DNA of 64,000 bases from Entelurus aequoreus. Its lineage: Eukaryota > Chordata > Actinopteri > Syngnathiformes > Syngnathidae. The stretch spans positions 19,451,165 through 19,515,164 of the forward strand of contig NC_084733.1 of assembly GCF_033978785.1 (NCBI RefSeq). The letters are read 5' to 3'. Below the pieces are notes generated by a model, which saw nothing but the letters and a program-made list of their open reading frames with translations, was not told where the DNA came from and did not search any database. Both the position numbers and the translations under genes were made by a program. Positions within the stretch are counted from its first letter, which is position 1; each line of letters opens with the position of its first letter. Positions 55,846-64,000 of this stretch are shown here, piece by piece.

Positions 55846-55920
55846 TTAATTGGGGGCGGGGGGCGTGGTTGGGGGCGTGGTTATTTACCGCTAGAATTCA
55901 CCAACTCGAGTATTCCATAT

Positions 55921-55970
<50 letters not shown>

Positions 55971-56429
55971 AAATACTTGACTTTCAGTGAATTCTAGCTA
56001 TATATATATATTTATTTTATTTACATAAAAGAAATACTTGAATTATCTATCCATTAGATGGCAGTATTGTCCTGTTTAACTTCTCTGTTCATGACTGAGA
56101 AATCATTTCGGCCACCGTGTTCAATGGAGAAGTCTGTTCTACATATTTACAGGCAACATACACCTTCCCCTTCGAACTGTCCTGGATGAACTGAAATTCT
56201 TGTTTCCATTCATTTTGGAACTTGCAAGCGTATTTATATTGTGGGAAAGCGGACGTGAGAATAGGCTGTCCCCACTCAGTCTCAGGTCCGCATTGAGCTG
56301 GAGGGGGCGTGGCCTCCAGCTCCGGCTGAATACCGGGAGTTTGTCGGGAGAAAATCTCTGCCGGGAGGTTGTCGGGAGAGGCGCTGAATAACGGGATTCT
56401 CCCGCTAAAAACGGGAGGGTTGGCAAGTA
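55846..56429. mobile_element. hAT-like element (GGGAGGGTTGGCAAGTATG end), left-truncated
   Basis: It ends CGGGAGGGTTGGCAAGTATG. CTAGAATTCACCAACTCGAG and TCAGTGAATTCTAGC flank a TA microsatellite (55925-55966). GGGGGCGTGGCCTCCAGCTC lies inside. The left terminus is missing. Confidence 0.65.
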
Positions 56430-57135
56430 TGAGTTAGCCTATATAGCATGTTAGCATCGATTAGCTTGCAGTCATGGATTGACCAAATACGCCTGACAAG
56501 CACTCCATCCATCCATTTCCTACCGCTTGTCCCTTTCGGGGTCGCGGGGGGTGCTGAAGCCTATCTCAGCTGCATTCGGGCGGAAGGCGGGGTACACCCT
56601 GGACAAGTCGCCACCTCATCGCAGGGCCAACACAGATAGACAGACAACATCCACACTCACATCCACACACTAGGGCCAATTTAGTGTTGCCAATCAACCT
56701 ATCCCCAGGTGCATGTCTTTGGAGCAAATCAATAAAATCAACAAAGCTCACCTTTGTGCATTCACGCACAGCATAAAACGTTTGGTGGACAAAATGAGAC
56801 GAAGGAGTGGCATAAAACACGTCTTTCTGTGGCAGCATCGGAGAAAGTTGTACATATAAACAAACTACGGTGAGTTCAAGGATGGCTGAAATTAGTAGGA
56901 CAAAACGGTGCTTGCCAAATACTCTCATCAGTGAAGCATGTATAACATAAACAGTGGGATTTCTAACAATTAGGAAGGTTTGTGTAATGTTTGTTCTCCT
57001 ACAGAAAATATAATAAAACAAAAAAAATATTTTTTTCTTCAGTCTTTTTCCATTTTCACACATCTCTGAAAGAAGTCCAGGGAGCCACGAAGGGCGGCGC
57101 TACGCGGCTCTAGAGCCGCCGGTTGCTGAACCCCG
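56430..57135 (-). mobile_element. hAT-like element (GGGTTGCTGACCCC family), right part, split by a SINE
   Basis: AGCATGTTAGCATCGATTAG, GGTGGACAAAATGAGACGAA and the end GCCGGTTGCTGAACCCCG match the copies at 19130 and 59875. The SINE fragment 56503-56735 interrupts it. Confidence 0.7.
56503..56735 (-). mobile_element. SINE, 3' two thirds
   Basis: ATCCATCCATTTCCTACCGC, CCCTTTCGGGGTCGCGGGGG, CGGGGTACACCCTGGACAAG and CCAATTTAGTGTTGCCAATC, ending CAGGTGCATGTCTTTGGA. It lacks the tRNA-like head and is inserted in a hAT-like element after GCACTCC. Confidence 0.8.
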
Positions 57136-57216
57136 GTCATTAACCGGACAATTGAATCGACAGATTGCTAAAATAATAGCTTTCCACAGCTCTAACGGCG
57201 CCAATAGTGACTTTTC

Positions 57217-58159
57217 TTGCTGAGGTGTTGCTAGCACTACAGGACATACCCTCACCTTCCTGGTACCCCAGCACCTCCAAAACCCTCAAATCAAGACTCC
57301 AAACATCCCAGACAAGCCAGTCAGGTTACTTCTAGACCTCCACCCCAGATCACACCTCACTCCTACCCACTTCTCCAAAGTGGGCTGGCTCAGGGTGTAC
57401 AGAGTAAAACAACTTGCACTGAGCCTTGTCTATAAAATTCGCTACACCTCCCTGATACCGAAGTACATGTCAAACTACTTCCATAACGTAAATGACCGCC
57501 ATAACCACAAAACCAGGGGGAGCTCCACAAACCATGTCAACCCCAGATTCCGATCAAACAAAGGTCTTAACTCATTCTTCTTCTATGCCACATCAATATG
57601 GAATGCACTCCCAACAGGTGTAAAAGAAAGTGCATCTCTGTCCTCCTTCAAAACCGCACTAAAAGAACACCTCCAGGCAACTTCAACCCTAGACTAACAC
57701 CCTCCCCCCACCACATCCCACCTCCCCGGATTGTAAATAATCAAATGTAAATAATCATATGTATATACTTGTTCTTATGCTTTCTGAGCTCACTATGTTT
57801 ACCGCTCGCTGTGCATATCCTACGAAGAGAGACCAACACTGTTACAATGTCCATTTCTCAGATGATATAATTGTTGATGACTGAAAAATGCTGATAGCAA
57901 CCCAACCTCATCCCAACCCCCTCCATATTCCACCCCCCGGATTGTAAATAATGTAAATAATTCAATGTATATACTCTGATGATTAACTTGTGTGATGACT
58001 GTATTATGCTGATAGTATATATTTGTACCATGAATTGATTAACGTGGACCCCGACTTAAACAAGTTGAAAAACTTATTCGGGTGTTACCATTTAGTGGTC
58101 AATTGTACGGAATATGTACTGTACTGTGCAATCTACTAATACAAGTTTCAATCAATCAC
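57217..58159 (+). mobile_element. CR1/Rex1-like LINE, 5' truncated, abutting dph6 exon 2
   Basis: A C-terminal reverse transcriptase frame is followed by a 3' non-coding part with two CCCCGGATTGTAAATAAT phrases, then CAATCTACTAATACAAGTTT and a CAATCAATCA tail that stops at the splice donor of dph6 exon 2 (minus strand). The LINE is antisense to dph6. Its family is recognised from protein and tail layout; the exact clade is less sure. Confidence 0.85.
57380..57697 (+). pseudogene. LINE reverse transcriptase, C-terminal end
   Basis: 105 codons: YRVKQLALSLVYKIRYTSLI, NYFHNVNDRHNHKTRGSST and FFFYATSIWNALPTGVKESA, then SFKTALKEHLQATSTLD and a stop. This is the standard last segment of CR1/Rex1-type LINE proteins (SIWNALP followed by FK..LK.HL). 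Upstream coding sequence from about 57230 continues in another frame. It is a dead 5' truncated copy. Confidence 0.85.
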
Positions 58160-58251
58160 CTGTGTCAGCAGGACGCAGGTTGGCCAGAGCTGCAATGTGA
58201 TGACCAGCAGCAACACACTGCATCATGTTGTAGCAGCTGTCTTTCCCTCCA
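58160..58251 (-). CDS. dph6: dph6 exon 2
   Basis: It begins after a TTGTCTTCCAG acceptor and ends CACAG|GTGATTG, a usable but weak donor. The 92 nt encode GGKDSCYNMMQCVAAGHH and ALANLRPADT. The first base completes the Ser of SGGKDS (residues 8-13), the PP-loop that grips ATP in this N-type ATP-pyrophosphatase family. The last G begins the Asp of exon 3. Compared with the human protein the link between NLRPA and DELDSYMYQ is a few residues shorter. The donor overlaps the repeat tail of the LINE beside it. Confidence 0.97.
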
Positions 58252-58570
58252 CTGGAAGACAACAGCATGACATAACACATCATCCATCCATTTCCTACCG
58301 CTTGTCCCTTTCATATAGTACACAAATAAGAGATATGGTGCTTTTAAAGCAGGCTGTATGGAATCATTGCGATATGTACACATTGTTTTTGTGTGTAAAC
58401 ATGAACAAAAAGCTGTCTTTTTAGCTGCCATAACAGTTTTTAACATACTTTTATGAATTAATAGGTTATATAACATCGGATTAAATAGAGCATGTTAAGT
58501 TTCAAAGGATGAACATCTTAAGGCTGTCCATTAAAGTATGTTTTTACTACCGAACACCGAGATGCCATAC
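58252..58570. other. dph6 intron 1
   Basis: A 319 bp intron bounded by GTATGG and TTCCAG on the minus strand. It contains a 31-bp SINE-tail fragment (CATCCATCCATTTCCTACCG) at 58280-58313. Confidence 0.85.
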
Positions 58571-58593
58571 CTTATTAACGCGACAACTTTCAT
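58571..58593 (-). CDS. dph6: dph6 exon 1, start codon
   Basis: The minus strand reads GGATGAAAGTTGTCGCGTTA then ATAAG|GTATGG. The coding part is MKVVALI plus two bases (AG) of the Ser codon finished by exon 2. This matches the short N-terminal beta strand that leads into SGGKDS in all DPH6 proteins. It is the only ATG within reach in the right phase, and the donor is good. The 5' untranslated part extends to the right. Confidence 0.93.
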
Positions 58594-58830
58594 CCCCAGA
58601 CTCTTTTTTTTTCCAAACCTCTAAAAACTCAAACATGAATCCCTGGAATGTGGAGTAAAATGTAAGTATTTGAAGACGTACAACAAGCCGGCATCATAGA
58701 GCTGCATGTACACACGACTACACGCGACAGCCTCTACTTCCGGGTTGTTAAAGGACCCAACATTGTCAACACGGTGCCCTCTCAAATGCCTGATGGAAAT
58801 GTTGCACTTCATTGGTCACTCTCTCTCTCT
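58594..58830 (-). promoter_or_regulatory. dph6: Probable dph6 promoter and 5' untranslated region
   Basis: On the minus strand an ETS-type site CCCGGAAGT lies at 58736-58744 and a CCAAT box (TGACCAATG) at about 58810-58818, roughly 70 bp further upstream. This is the usual makeup of TATA-less housekeeping promoters. Sequence is freer of transposons here than elsewhere. A CT-rich run (58817-58862) follows. The transcription start is probably between 58640 and 58730. This is inferred from motifs only. Confidence 0.55.
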
Positions 58831-58862
58831 TTAGCTCTCTTTCTCGCGCTCTCTTGCTCTCT
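58819..58862. repeat. CT-rich low-complexity tract
   Basis: CTCTCTCTCTCTTTAGCTCT and similar runs upstream of the dph6 promoter. Confidence 0.8.
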
Positions 58863-59246
58863 ACAAATAGATGCCGCCAAATTGGAGTCCTAACGGTAAT
58901 ATTGTGCACCTATTGAACTGCATTCAAGCATTCAAGTCCCATCTTAAAACTCATTTGTATACTCTAGAGCAGGGGTCCCCAAACTTTTTGACCCGGGGGC
59001 GCATTGGGTTAAAAAAATTTGGCCGGGGGCCAGGCTGTGTATATCAGTGGCGTGCCGTCACTAGAGGCAGGGGAGGCGAGGCCTCACCTGCCATCATGGA
59101 AAGAAAAAAAAAAGTAAAAAGAAAAAAAAAAAATTAAATTGTTATATGTATCCAGTGATTATACTAAAGTTATTTTCCATTTAACTTCACCAGTTTTAGA
59201 TTATTTTTATTTTTATTTTCACATTTGCCGTTCAAATACTGAGGAG

Positions 59247-61261
59247 TAGGGATGATGTTTGATAAGGAATTATCGAGTTCGAGCCCATTATCGAATCCTC
59301 TTATCGAACCGATTCCTTATCGATTCTCTTATCGAGTCCAGATAGGTTGTTGTATATGGAAAAAAACACACAATATTTGGTTTAACAAAAGCTCACTTTT
59401 ATTATATAATAAAAAAAAGAAAATCTAATAAATAAATAAATATTGACTGTTACCCACCTAAAAAAATAAAATAAAATAAATGAATATTGACTGTTGTTAC
59501 CCAAAGTATATTAAGTGGGATTTTTCAGAGAAACAAATATATACAGTAACACAAAAACAACCTGTCTCTGTGATCACTATAGGTGTATAAATAATAATAT
59601 AGTGTTAAATAAAATCAGTCCCTTGGGCACAAAACTGAAAATAATACAGCTCTCCAAAAAGTGCACTTCTGCTGCTATTTGACATAACTGTTTGTTATGA
59701 TGCTTTGACATTTTTGCACTTTATTTCTTTATTGAAAGAAAATTCTATGAAGAGAAAAGTTCTTTGCAAATGTGGTTACAATGCTAAAAAATGAAAAGTT
59801 AAAGCTAAAAAAAGAAATACACTTTATTGAGTTAACATTATTTCTTTATGGGGGAAAAATGTTATGAGCTAGAGCGGGGGTCGGCAACCCGCGGCTCTAG
59901 AGCCGCATGCGGCTCTTTAGCGCCGCCCTAGTGGCTCTCTGGAGATTTTTCAAAAATGTATGAAGAATGGAAAAAGAGGGGGGAAAAAATCTATTTTTTT
60001 GTATTAGTATGGTTTCTGTAGGAGGACAAACATGACACAAACCTCCCTAAGTGTTATAAAGCACACTGTTTATATTAAACATGCTTCACTGATTCGAGTA
60101 TTTGGCGAGCGCCGTTTCGTCCTACTTATTTTGGCGGTCCTTGAACTCACCGTATAGTTTGTTTACATGTATTGATTGATACAACTTTCTCCGACTTTCT
60201 AGGACGTGTTTTATGCCACTTTTTCTGTCTCATTTTGTCCACCACACTTTTAACGTTGTGCATGAATGCACAAAGGTGAGTTTTGTTGATGTTATTGACT
60301 TGTGTGGAGTGCTAATCAGACGTATTTGGTCACTGCATGACTGCAAGCTAATCGATGCTAACATGCTATTTAGGCTAGCGATGTGTACATATTGCATCAT
60401 TATGGCTCATTTGTAGCTATATTTGAGCTCATTTAGTTTCTTTTAAGTCCTCTTAATTACATTTATATCTCATGACACACTGTCTGTATGTAATATGGCT
60501 TTTATTTTTTTGCGGCTCCAGACACATTTGTTTTTGTATTTTTGGTCCAATATGGCTCTTTCAACATTTTGGGTTGCCGACCCCTGAGCTAGAGAATAAA
60601 ACAACTACCCTACCCAGCATGCAACGGGAGCTACGAGCATGCGCGGTAGCCCCGAAAAGTGTTGCATGTTCCCACGCTGTGAAAGTAAACGTCAAGAACT
60701 CAGCCAACACGCCTCGTCTGCATTATTTATAATTAGACAGACAACACATCTACAGTGTGATTTTGTTTTGTTTACAAGGAAAGAAAAACAAAAGTTAAAA
60801 AAGGGAGATATGTTGTATATATATGTATGTGCTGCGGTTGTTTTAAGAACGTTGCGACAGCTGCCGTAAAGGAGGTGCGTTGCTAGCCTGGTTGCTATGT
60901 TTCCGGTTGGTCGTAAAAGTGTTCGTCATGTGTTCTACCCTGCTCAAATCTCTCAGTAAAGTTATTCGATGGATAATAGCTTTTGTTTTGAACTTTATTA
61001 CACCTTGGAGCGCTTTTTCCCGTCCATTGTTTTCCTGCTTTCGCTATCTGCGCCTAATGACTGAGCTACGTGACGTCATTTCTTGTGATGTCCCACGGAG
61101 CATTTCTGGTCGGGACGGGATTCCAATAAAGAATCAACTCTTTTCCTTTACTATAGTGGTCTCAATAACGGGTACCGGTTCTCAAAAAGGGATTCGAGTC
61201 CGAGGACTCGGTTCTTTTCTTATCAAACAACCGGGAAAACCGGTTTTGAGTATCATCCCTA
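59247..61261. mobile_element. hAT nest, level 3
   Basis: TAGGGATGATGTTTGATAAG on the left and TTTGAGTATCATCCCTA on the right. The 8-bp CTGAGGAG is perfectly duplicated (59239-59246, 61262-61269). Subterminal TTATCGA motifs and GGTACCGGTTCTC lie inside. There is no coding frame. Confidence 0.93.
59875..60586 (+). mobile_element. hAT nest, level 4 (innermost)
   Basis: The ends CGGGGGTCGGCAACCCGCG and TTTTGGGTTGCCGACCCCTG are inverted, and AGCTAGAG is perfectly duplicated (59867-59874, 60587-60594). It is a complete 712-bp member of the family also at 19130, 43103, 54004 and 56430. There is no transposase; the frame at 60213-60416 is not supported. Confidence 0.94.
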
Positions 61262-61824
61262 CTGAGGAGACAGTGCGGTGGTCAGCAGCCAGTTGAGGCA
61301 CTTGTGCCTCACCAAGGATTGCGCAATGACTCTGCTAACTGCTGGCCTGCTGTGCAGTGAGACTGTATTGCTATATGAATTATATTATAAATTTCCATAG
61401 TTTAGTTAGCTGAGGTATATAATGTACAGTGTATTTTGTCAACAACTGTATGTGTGTAACATATTTTTAGTGCTGAGCGATCATAAATCTGCTGCCAAGA
61501 CACACTGCGTGAGGCTCGTCTCATAACCCCGCCTCCTGGTGCCGGTTAACACTCCCGCCGCAGAATGCACCGCCCGACGGAGCGCCACACCAACCAAAGC
61601 CCACACCCAAACCCTCCACGTATCAAGACCGAATCCACCCAAAAAAAGTCACTTAACAAGAAGCCAAAAAGTGCAAAAACTACAATGCTCGCGCTGCAGG
61701 AGCCGCGAACGACCGCAGGGACACAACATTAGGTACACCTGCACTGCAGGTTCATATGTTTGTAAATCTGACTGTGATGATGCAGTCGTGCCTCACCAGA
61801 CATTAACCTCACCGCACGCCACTG

Positions 61825-61956
<132 letters not shown>

Positions 61957-62618
61957 TATACATATATACGTTGTCTTTATAATCCGTTTTGTCATTTAAC
62001 ATCAATTAATATTGATGTTCATCAACATTTAACATTGTCATGTTATCGATGGAAAAATTCATTTTTAGACAATATTATTTGCCTGAGCGACTAGGAGACA
62101 CCAAGAGTAACAAGCGGTAGAAAATGGATTAGAAAGGAAAGATAAAAAATAAAAATAAAATAAAATAAAATCTTTTTATTTTTTTATTTTTTTATTTTTT
62201 TTATTTTTTAACTTGGGACTTCCTGTGGGCCGGATTTTGGATGCTGGGGGGCCGGATCAGTCCGCGGGCCGTAGTTTGGGGACCCGTGCTCTAGAGCAGT
62301 GGTTCTTAACCTTGTTGGAGGTACCGAACCACACCAGTTTCATATGCGCATTCACCGAACCCTTCTTTAGTGAAAAATAAAATGTAGGTATTTTTTCAAA
62401 TTCAAGACAAAGTTATATGTTGTTGGTAACACTTTAGTATGGGGAACATATTCTGAGTAACAAAGACTTAATTTAGAGTTATTTGGACACTAGGGGAACA
62501 TATTCTAAGTAACAAAGACTTAATTTAGATTTATTTGGTTAGGGTTAGGGTTAGAGGGTAAAGGCCAGGGTTAGAGGGTTAGGGTTATAATAAGGCCATG
62601 CCTAATAAGGCATTAATA

Positions 62619-63763
62619 CCATACCATACCATACCATACCATATTAACTTTATTTATAAAGCCCTTTAAAAACAACCACAGTGGAAAAACAAAGGGCTGT
62701 ACACCACAAAGAAATAAAGGCAAAGGACAGACTAAAAAATAAAATTTAAAACAGAAGTAAAATACACATTAAAAAAGCAAATACAAAATTACCCTAAGAA
62801 CAATTTTGTTAGATAAAAAGCAGTTAAAAAAGTTAAAAGTTAAAAACAGTTTAAAGTCTCATGCTGGGTTAAAAGCCAGTGAATAAAAATGGGTTTTAAG
62901 AAGGGTCTTAAAAATAGCCAAACAAGGGGCCTGTCTCACATGGAGTGGAAGATCATTCCAGAGTTTGGGGCCCGCAACAGAGAAGGCTCTGTCCCCCCTG
63001 AGCTTACGCTTGGATTTGGGTACCTCCAGGATCAGCTGATCAGCTGACCTGAGGGACCGGGTGGGGGCATAGAGGTGGAGCAGCTCAGAGAGGTAAGGTG
63101 GGGCAAGACCATGTAAGGATTTAAAAACAAGTAAGATCATTTTAAAATGGACTCTAAAAGACACAGGCAGCCAGTGGAGGGAGGCTAAAACAGGAGTAAT
63201 GTGCTGTCTTTTTCTTGTGTTTGTTAAAAGTCGGGCAGCTGCATTTTGGACCAGCTGCAGACGTGAGAGGGAGGACTGACTAATTCCAAAATATAAAGCG
63301 TTACAGTAATCCAGCCGAGATGTAATAAAGGCATGGATTACTGTCTCAAACTGTTGCCTAGAAAGAAGGTTTTTAACCTTAGCCAGCTGACGTAAATAAA
63401 AAAAGCTGGCTTTCACCACTGTGCCAATCTGACGGTCCAATTTAAAATCACTGTCAATACGAAAACCCAGGTTGGTGATCATGGGTTTAACATACAAAGC
63501 CAAGGGGCCAAAGTCAACAGGTACCACTAGGTCCAAACACTATTACTTCTGTCTTCTTTTCATTGAAGTTTAAGAAGTTTAGGGCCATCCAGGCCTTGAT
63601 GTCATCAAGACAAGCAAGTAATGGCTGTATTGAAGAGGCATGATTTTTCTTTAACGGAAAATACATTTGTGTGTCATCAGCGTAACAATTAAAACAAATA
63701 CCATGCTTTCTTAGGATTGAGCCCAGGGGAAGTAAATAAATAGAAAAACTGAGCCCTGTGGGA
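62619..63763 (-). mobile_element. L2-like LINE, 5' truncated
   Basis: On the minus strand the 3' end is CTTTATAAATAAAGTTAATA followed by (TATGG)n. The reverse transcriptase fills most of it. The 5' end is cut at about 63763. TAATA-like sequence lies on both sides. Confidence 0.88.
62859..63763 (-). pseudogene. LINE reverse transcriptase, C-terminal half with YADD box
   Basis: From about 63763: FSIYLLPLGSILRKHGICFN then CYADDTQMYFPLK (catalytic YADD at about 63677-63688) and WMALNFLNFNEKKTEVIVFG. A one-base shift near 63535 leads into the long frame 62859-63536 with ITSRLDYCNALYFG, LQLVQNAAARLLTNTRKRQH and ITPVLASLHWLPVSFRVHFK, PPYLSELLHLY and FSVAGPKLWNDLPLHVRQ. This is the palm, thumb and C-terminal segment of an L2/CR1 protein. 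The endonuclease is missing and the shift kills the frame. Confidence 0.9.
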
Positions 63764-64000
63764 TAATAATAAGTACTTAATAATGACTAGTTAAGAGCCA
63801 ATATGTTACTAATTTGCATGTTAATAAGCAACTAATTAATGGTGAACATGTTCCCCATACTAAAGTGTTACCATGTTTTTTTACTGGTGCACAAAATGAA
63901 CCGTGCATGAACATCACCTTGTTCAAAGAACAAAACCAACACAGTGCATAAACTCACAACAAATTACACACCTGCAAATCAGTGTGACTTCTGCTGTTGC

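Larger units (their letters stand above)
4791..58593 (-). other. dph6: dph6 gene span, 5' part (exons 1-5)
   Basis: This is the extent of the coding exons seen for diphthine--ammonia ligase. The enzyme performs the last step of diphthamide synthesis: ATP-dependent amidation of diphthine on elongation factor 2, in the cytosol. Five exons chain with matching phases (23, 92, 185, 74 and 119 nt). Every intron begins with GT and ends with AG on the minus strand. Intron sizes are about 319 bp, 4.5 kb, 48.4 kb, 142 bp and more than 4.8 kb. The human protein is about 267 residues, so roughly 100 C-terminal residues are expected to the left of the window. I found no exon for them between 1 and 4790. 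Confidence 0.93.
59045..61824. mobile_element. hAT nest, level 2
   Basis: The ends CAGTGGCGTGCCGTCACTAG and CACCGCACGCCACTG are inverted. The flanks GTGTATAT (59037-59044) and ATGTATAT (61825-61832) match at 7 of 8. The body has GAGGCCTCACCTGCCATCAT and GTTGAGGCACTTGTGCCTCA. No transposase was recognised. Confidence 0.9.
62425..63872. mobile_element. Small non-autonomous element with telomere-like repeats, split by a LINE
   Basis: The ends GGTAACACTTTAGTATGGGG and CCCCATACTAAAGTGTTACC are perfectly inverted. The flanks ATGTTGTT and ATGTTTTT match at 7 of 8. Inside are two copies of GGGGAACATATTCT and a TTAGGGTTAGGG stretch (62538-62590). A LINE is inserted at about 62619-63763. Confidence 0.85.
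62297..64000. mobile_element. hAT-like element, interrupted
   Basis: The left end CAGTGGTTCTTAACCTTGTT begins exactly after the target duplication of the level 1 element. Its body (ACCGAACCCTTCTTTAGTG) stops at 62424 and resumes at 63873 (ACTGGTGCACAAAATGAACC). The right end lies beyond the window. Confidence 0.75.

Noticed and set aside
54004..57135. One large hAT element spanning both family ends
   Set aside because: The end fragments are of the same family and suitably oriented, but the flanking 8-mers do not match, so they may be separate copies.
62535..62592. Chromosome-end telomere
   Set aside because: Only a short degenerate block, contained within an element with matching inverted ends.

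Overview
The window looks like vertebrate, almost certainly teleost fish, nuclear DNA. It is AT-rich and gene-poor, and it is packed with the repeat classes typical of ray-finned fish: Tc1-like transposons, hAT-like elements, TTAA-flanked elements, PIF/Harbinger, tRNA-derived SINEs and truncated CR1/L2-like LINEs. The one host gene I can support is dph6 (diphthine--ammonia ligase) on the minus strand. No bacterial, plasmid or phage genes, CRISPR arrays or rRNA genes were seen.

The dph6 gene runs from right to left. Five coding exons read in one continuous frame: exon 1 at 58571-58593 (start codon), exon 2 at 58160-58251 (nucleotide-binding SGGKDS loop), exon 3 at 53481-53665, exon 4 at 5052-5125 and exon 5 at 4791-4909. 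They total 493 nt, about 164 codons. The remaining C-terminal exons must lie left of position 1. Intron 3 is about 48 kb and fills most of the window. A probable promoter with a CCAAT box and an ETS-type site lies just above 58593. Nearly everything else is intron filled with transposons.

Layout. 1-4790 is intron 5 and holds a deleted Tc1 element, a pogo/Tigger-like remnant, a LINE tail and a decayed Tc1 copy. 5126-53480 is intron 3. Its main contents are two more decayed Tc1 copies of a second subfamily (one split by a SINE), two inverted copies of a 1.3 kb TTAA-flanked element (8206-9520 and 27519-28829), a hAT element with a transposase remnant (11741-12882), a Harbinger element (14973-15999), a probable solo LTR (20112-20604), a Tc1 element with an intact 337-residue transposase (28997-30591), a THAP-domain fragment (33960-34211), a foldback Tc1 (40381-42735) and chains of nested hAT elements around 43-45 kb. 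Between them are stretches without recognisable repeats that could hold cis-regulatory sequence. 53666-58159 is intron 2. It ends in a LINE whose tail touches the splice donor of exon 2. Right of the promoter (58860-64000) is a stack of hAT elements nested four deep, followed by a LINE inside a small element inside another hAT.

No undescribed gene system is evident. The most unusual content is structural: the four-level nest with readable target-site duplications, the LINE abutting a coding splice site, the intact and possibly recent Tc1, the foldback Tc1, and three cases where a hAT landed on or beside the terminus of another transposon. Family names come from recognising termini, target duplications and protein motifs by eye. 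No database search was possible.
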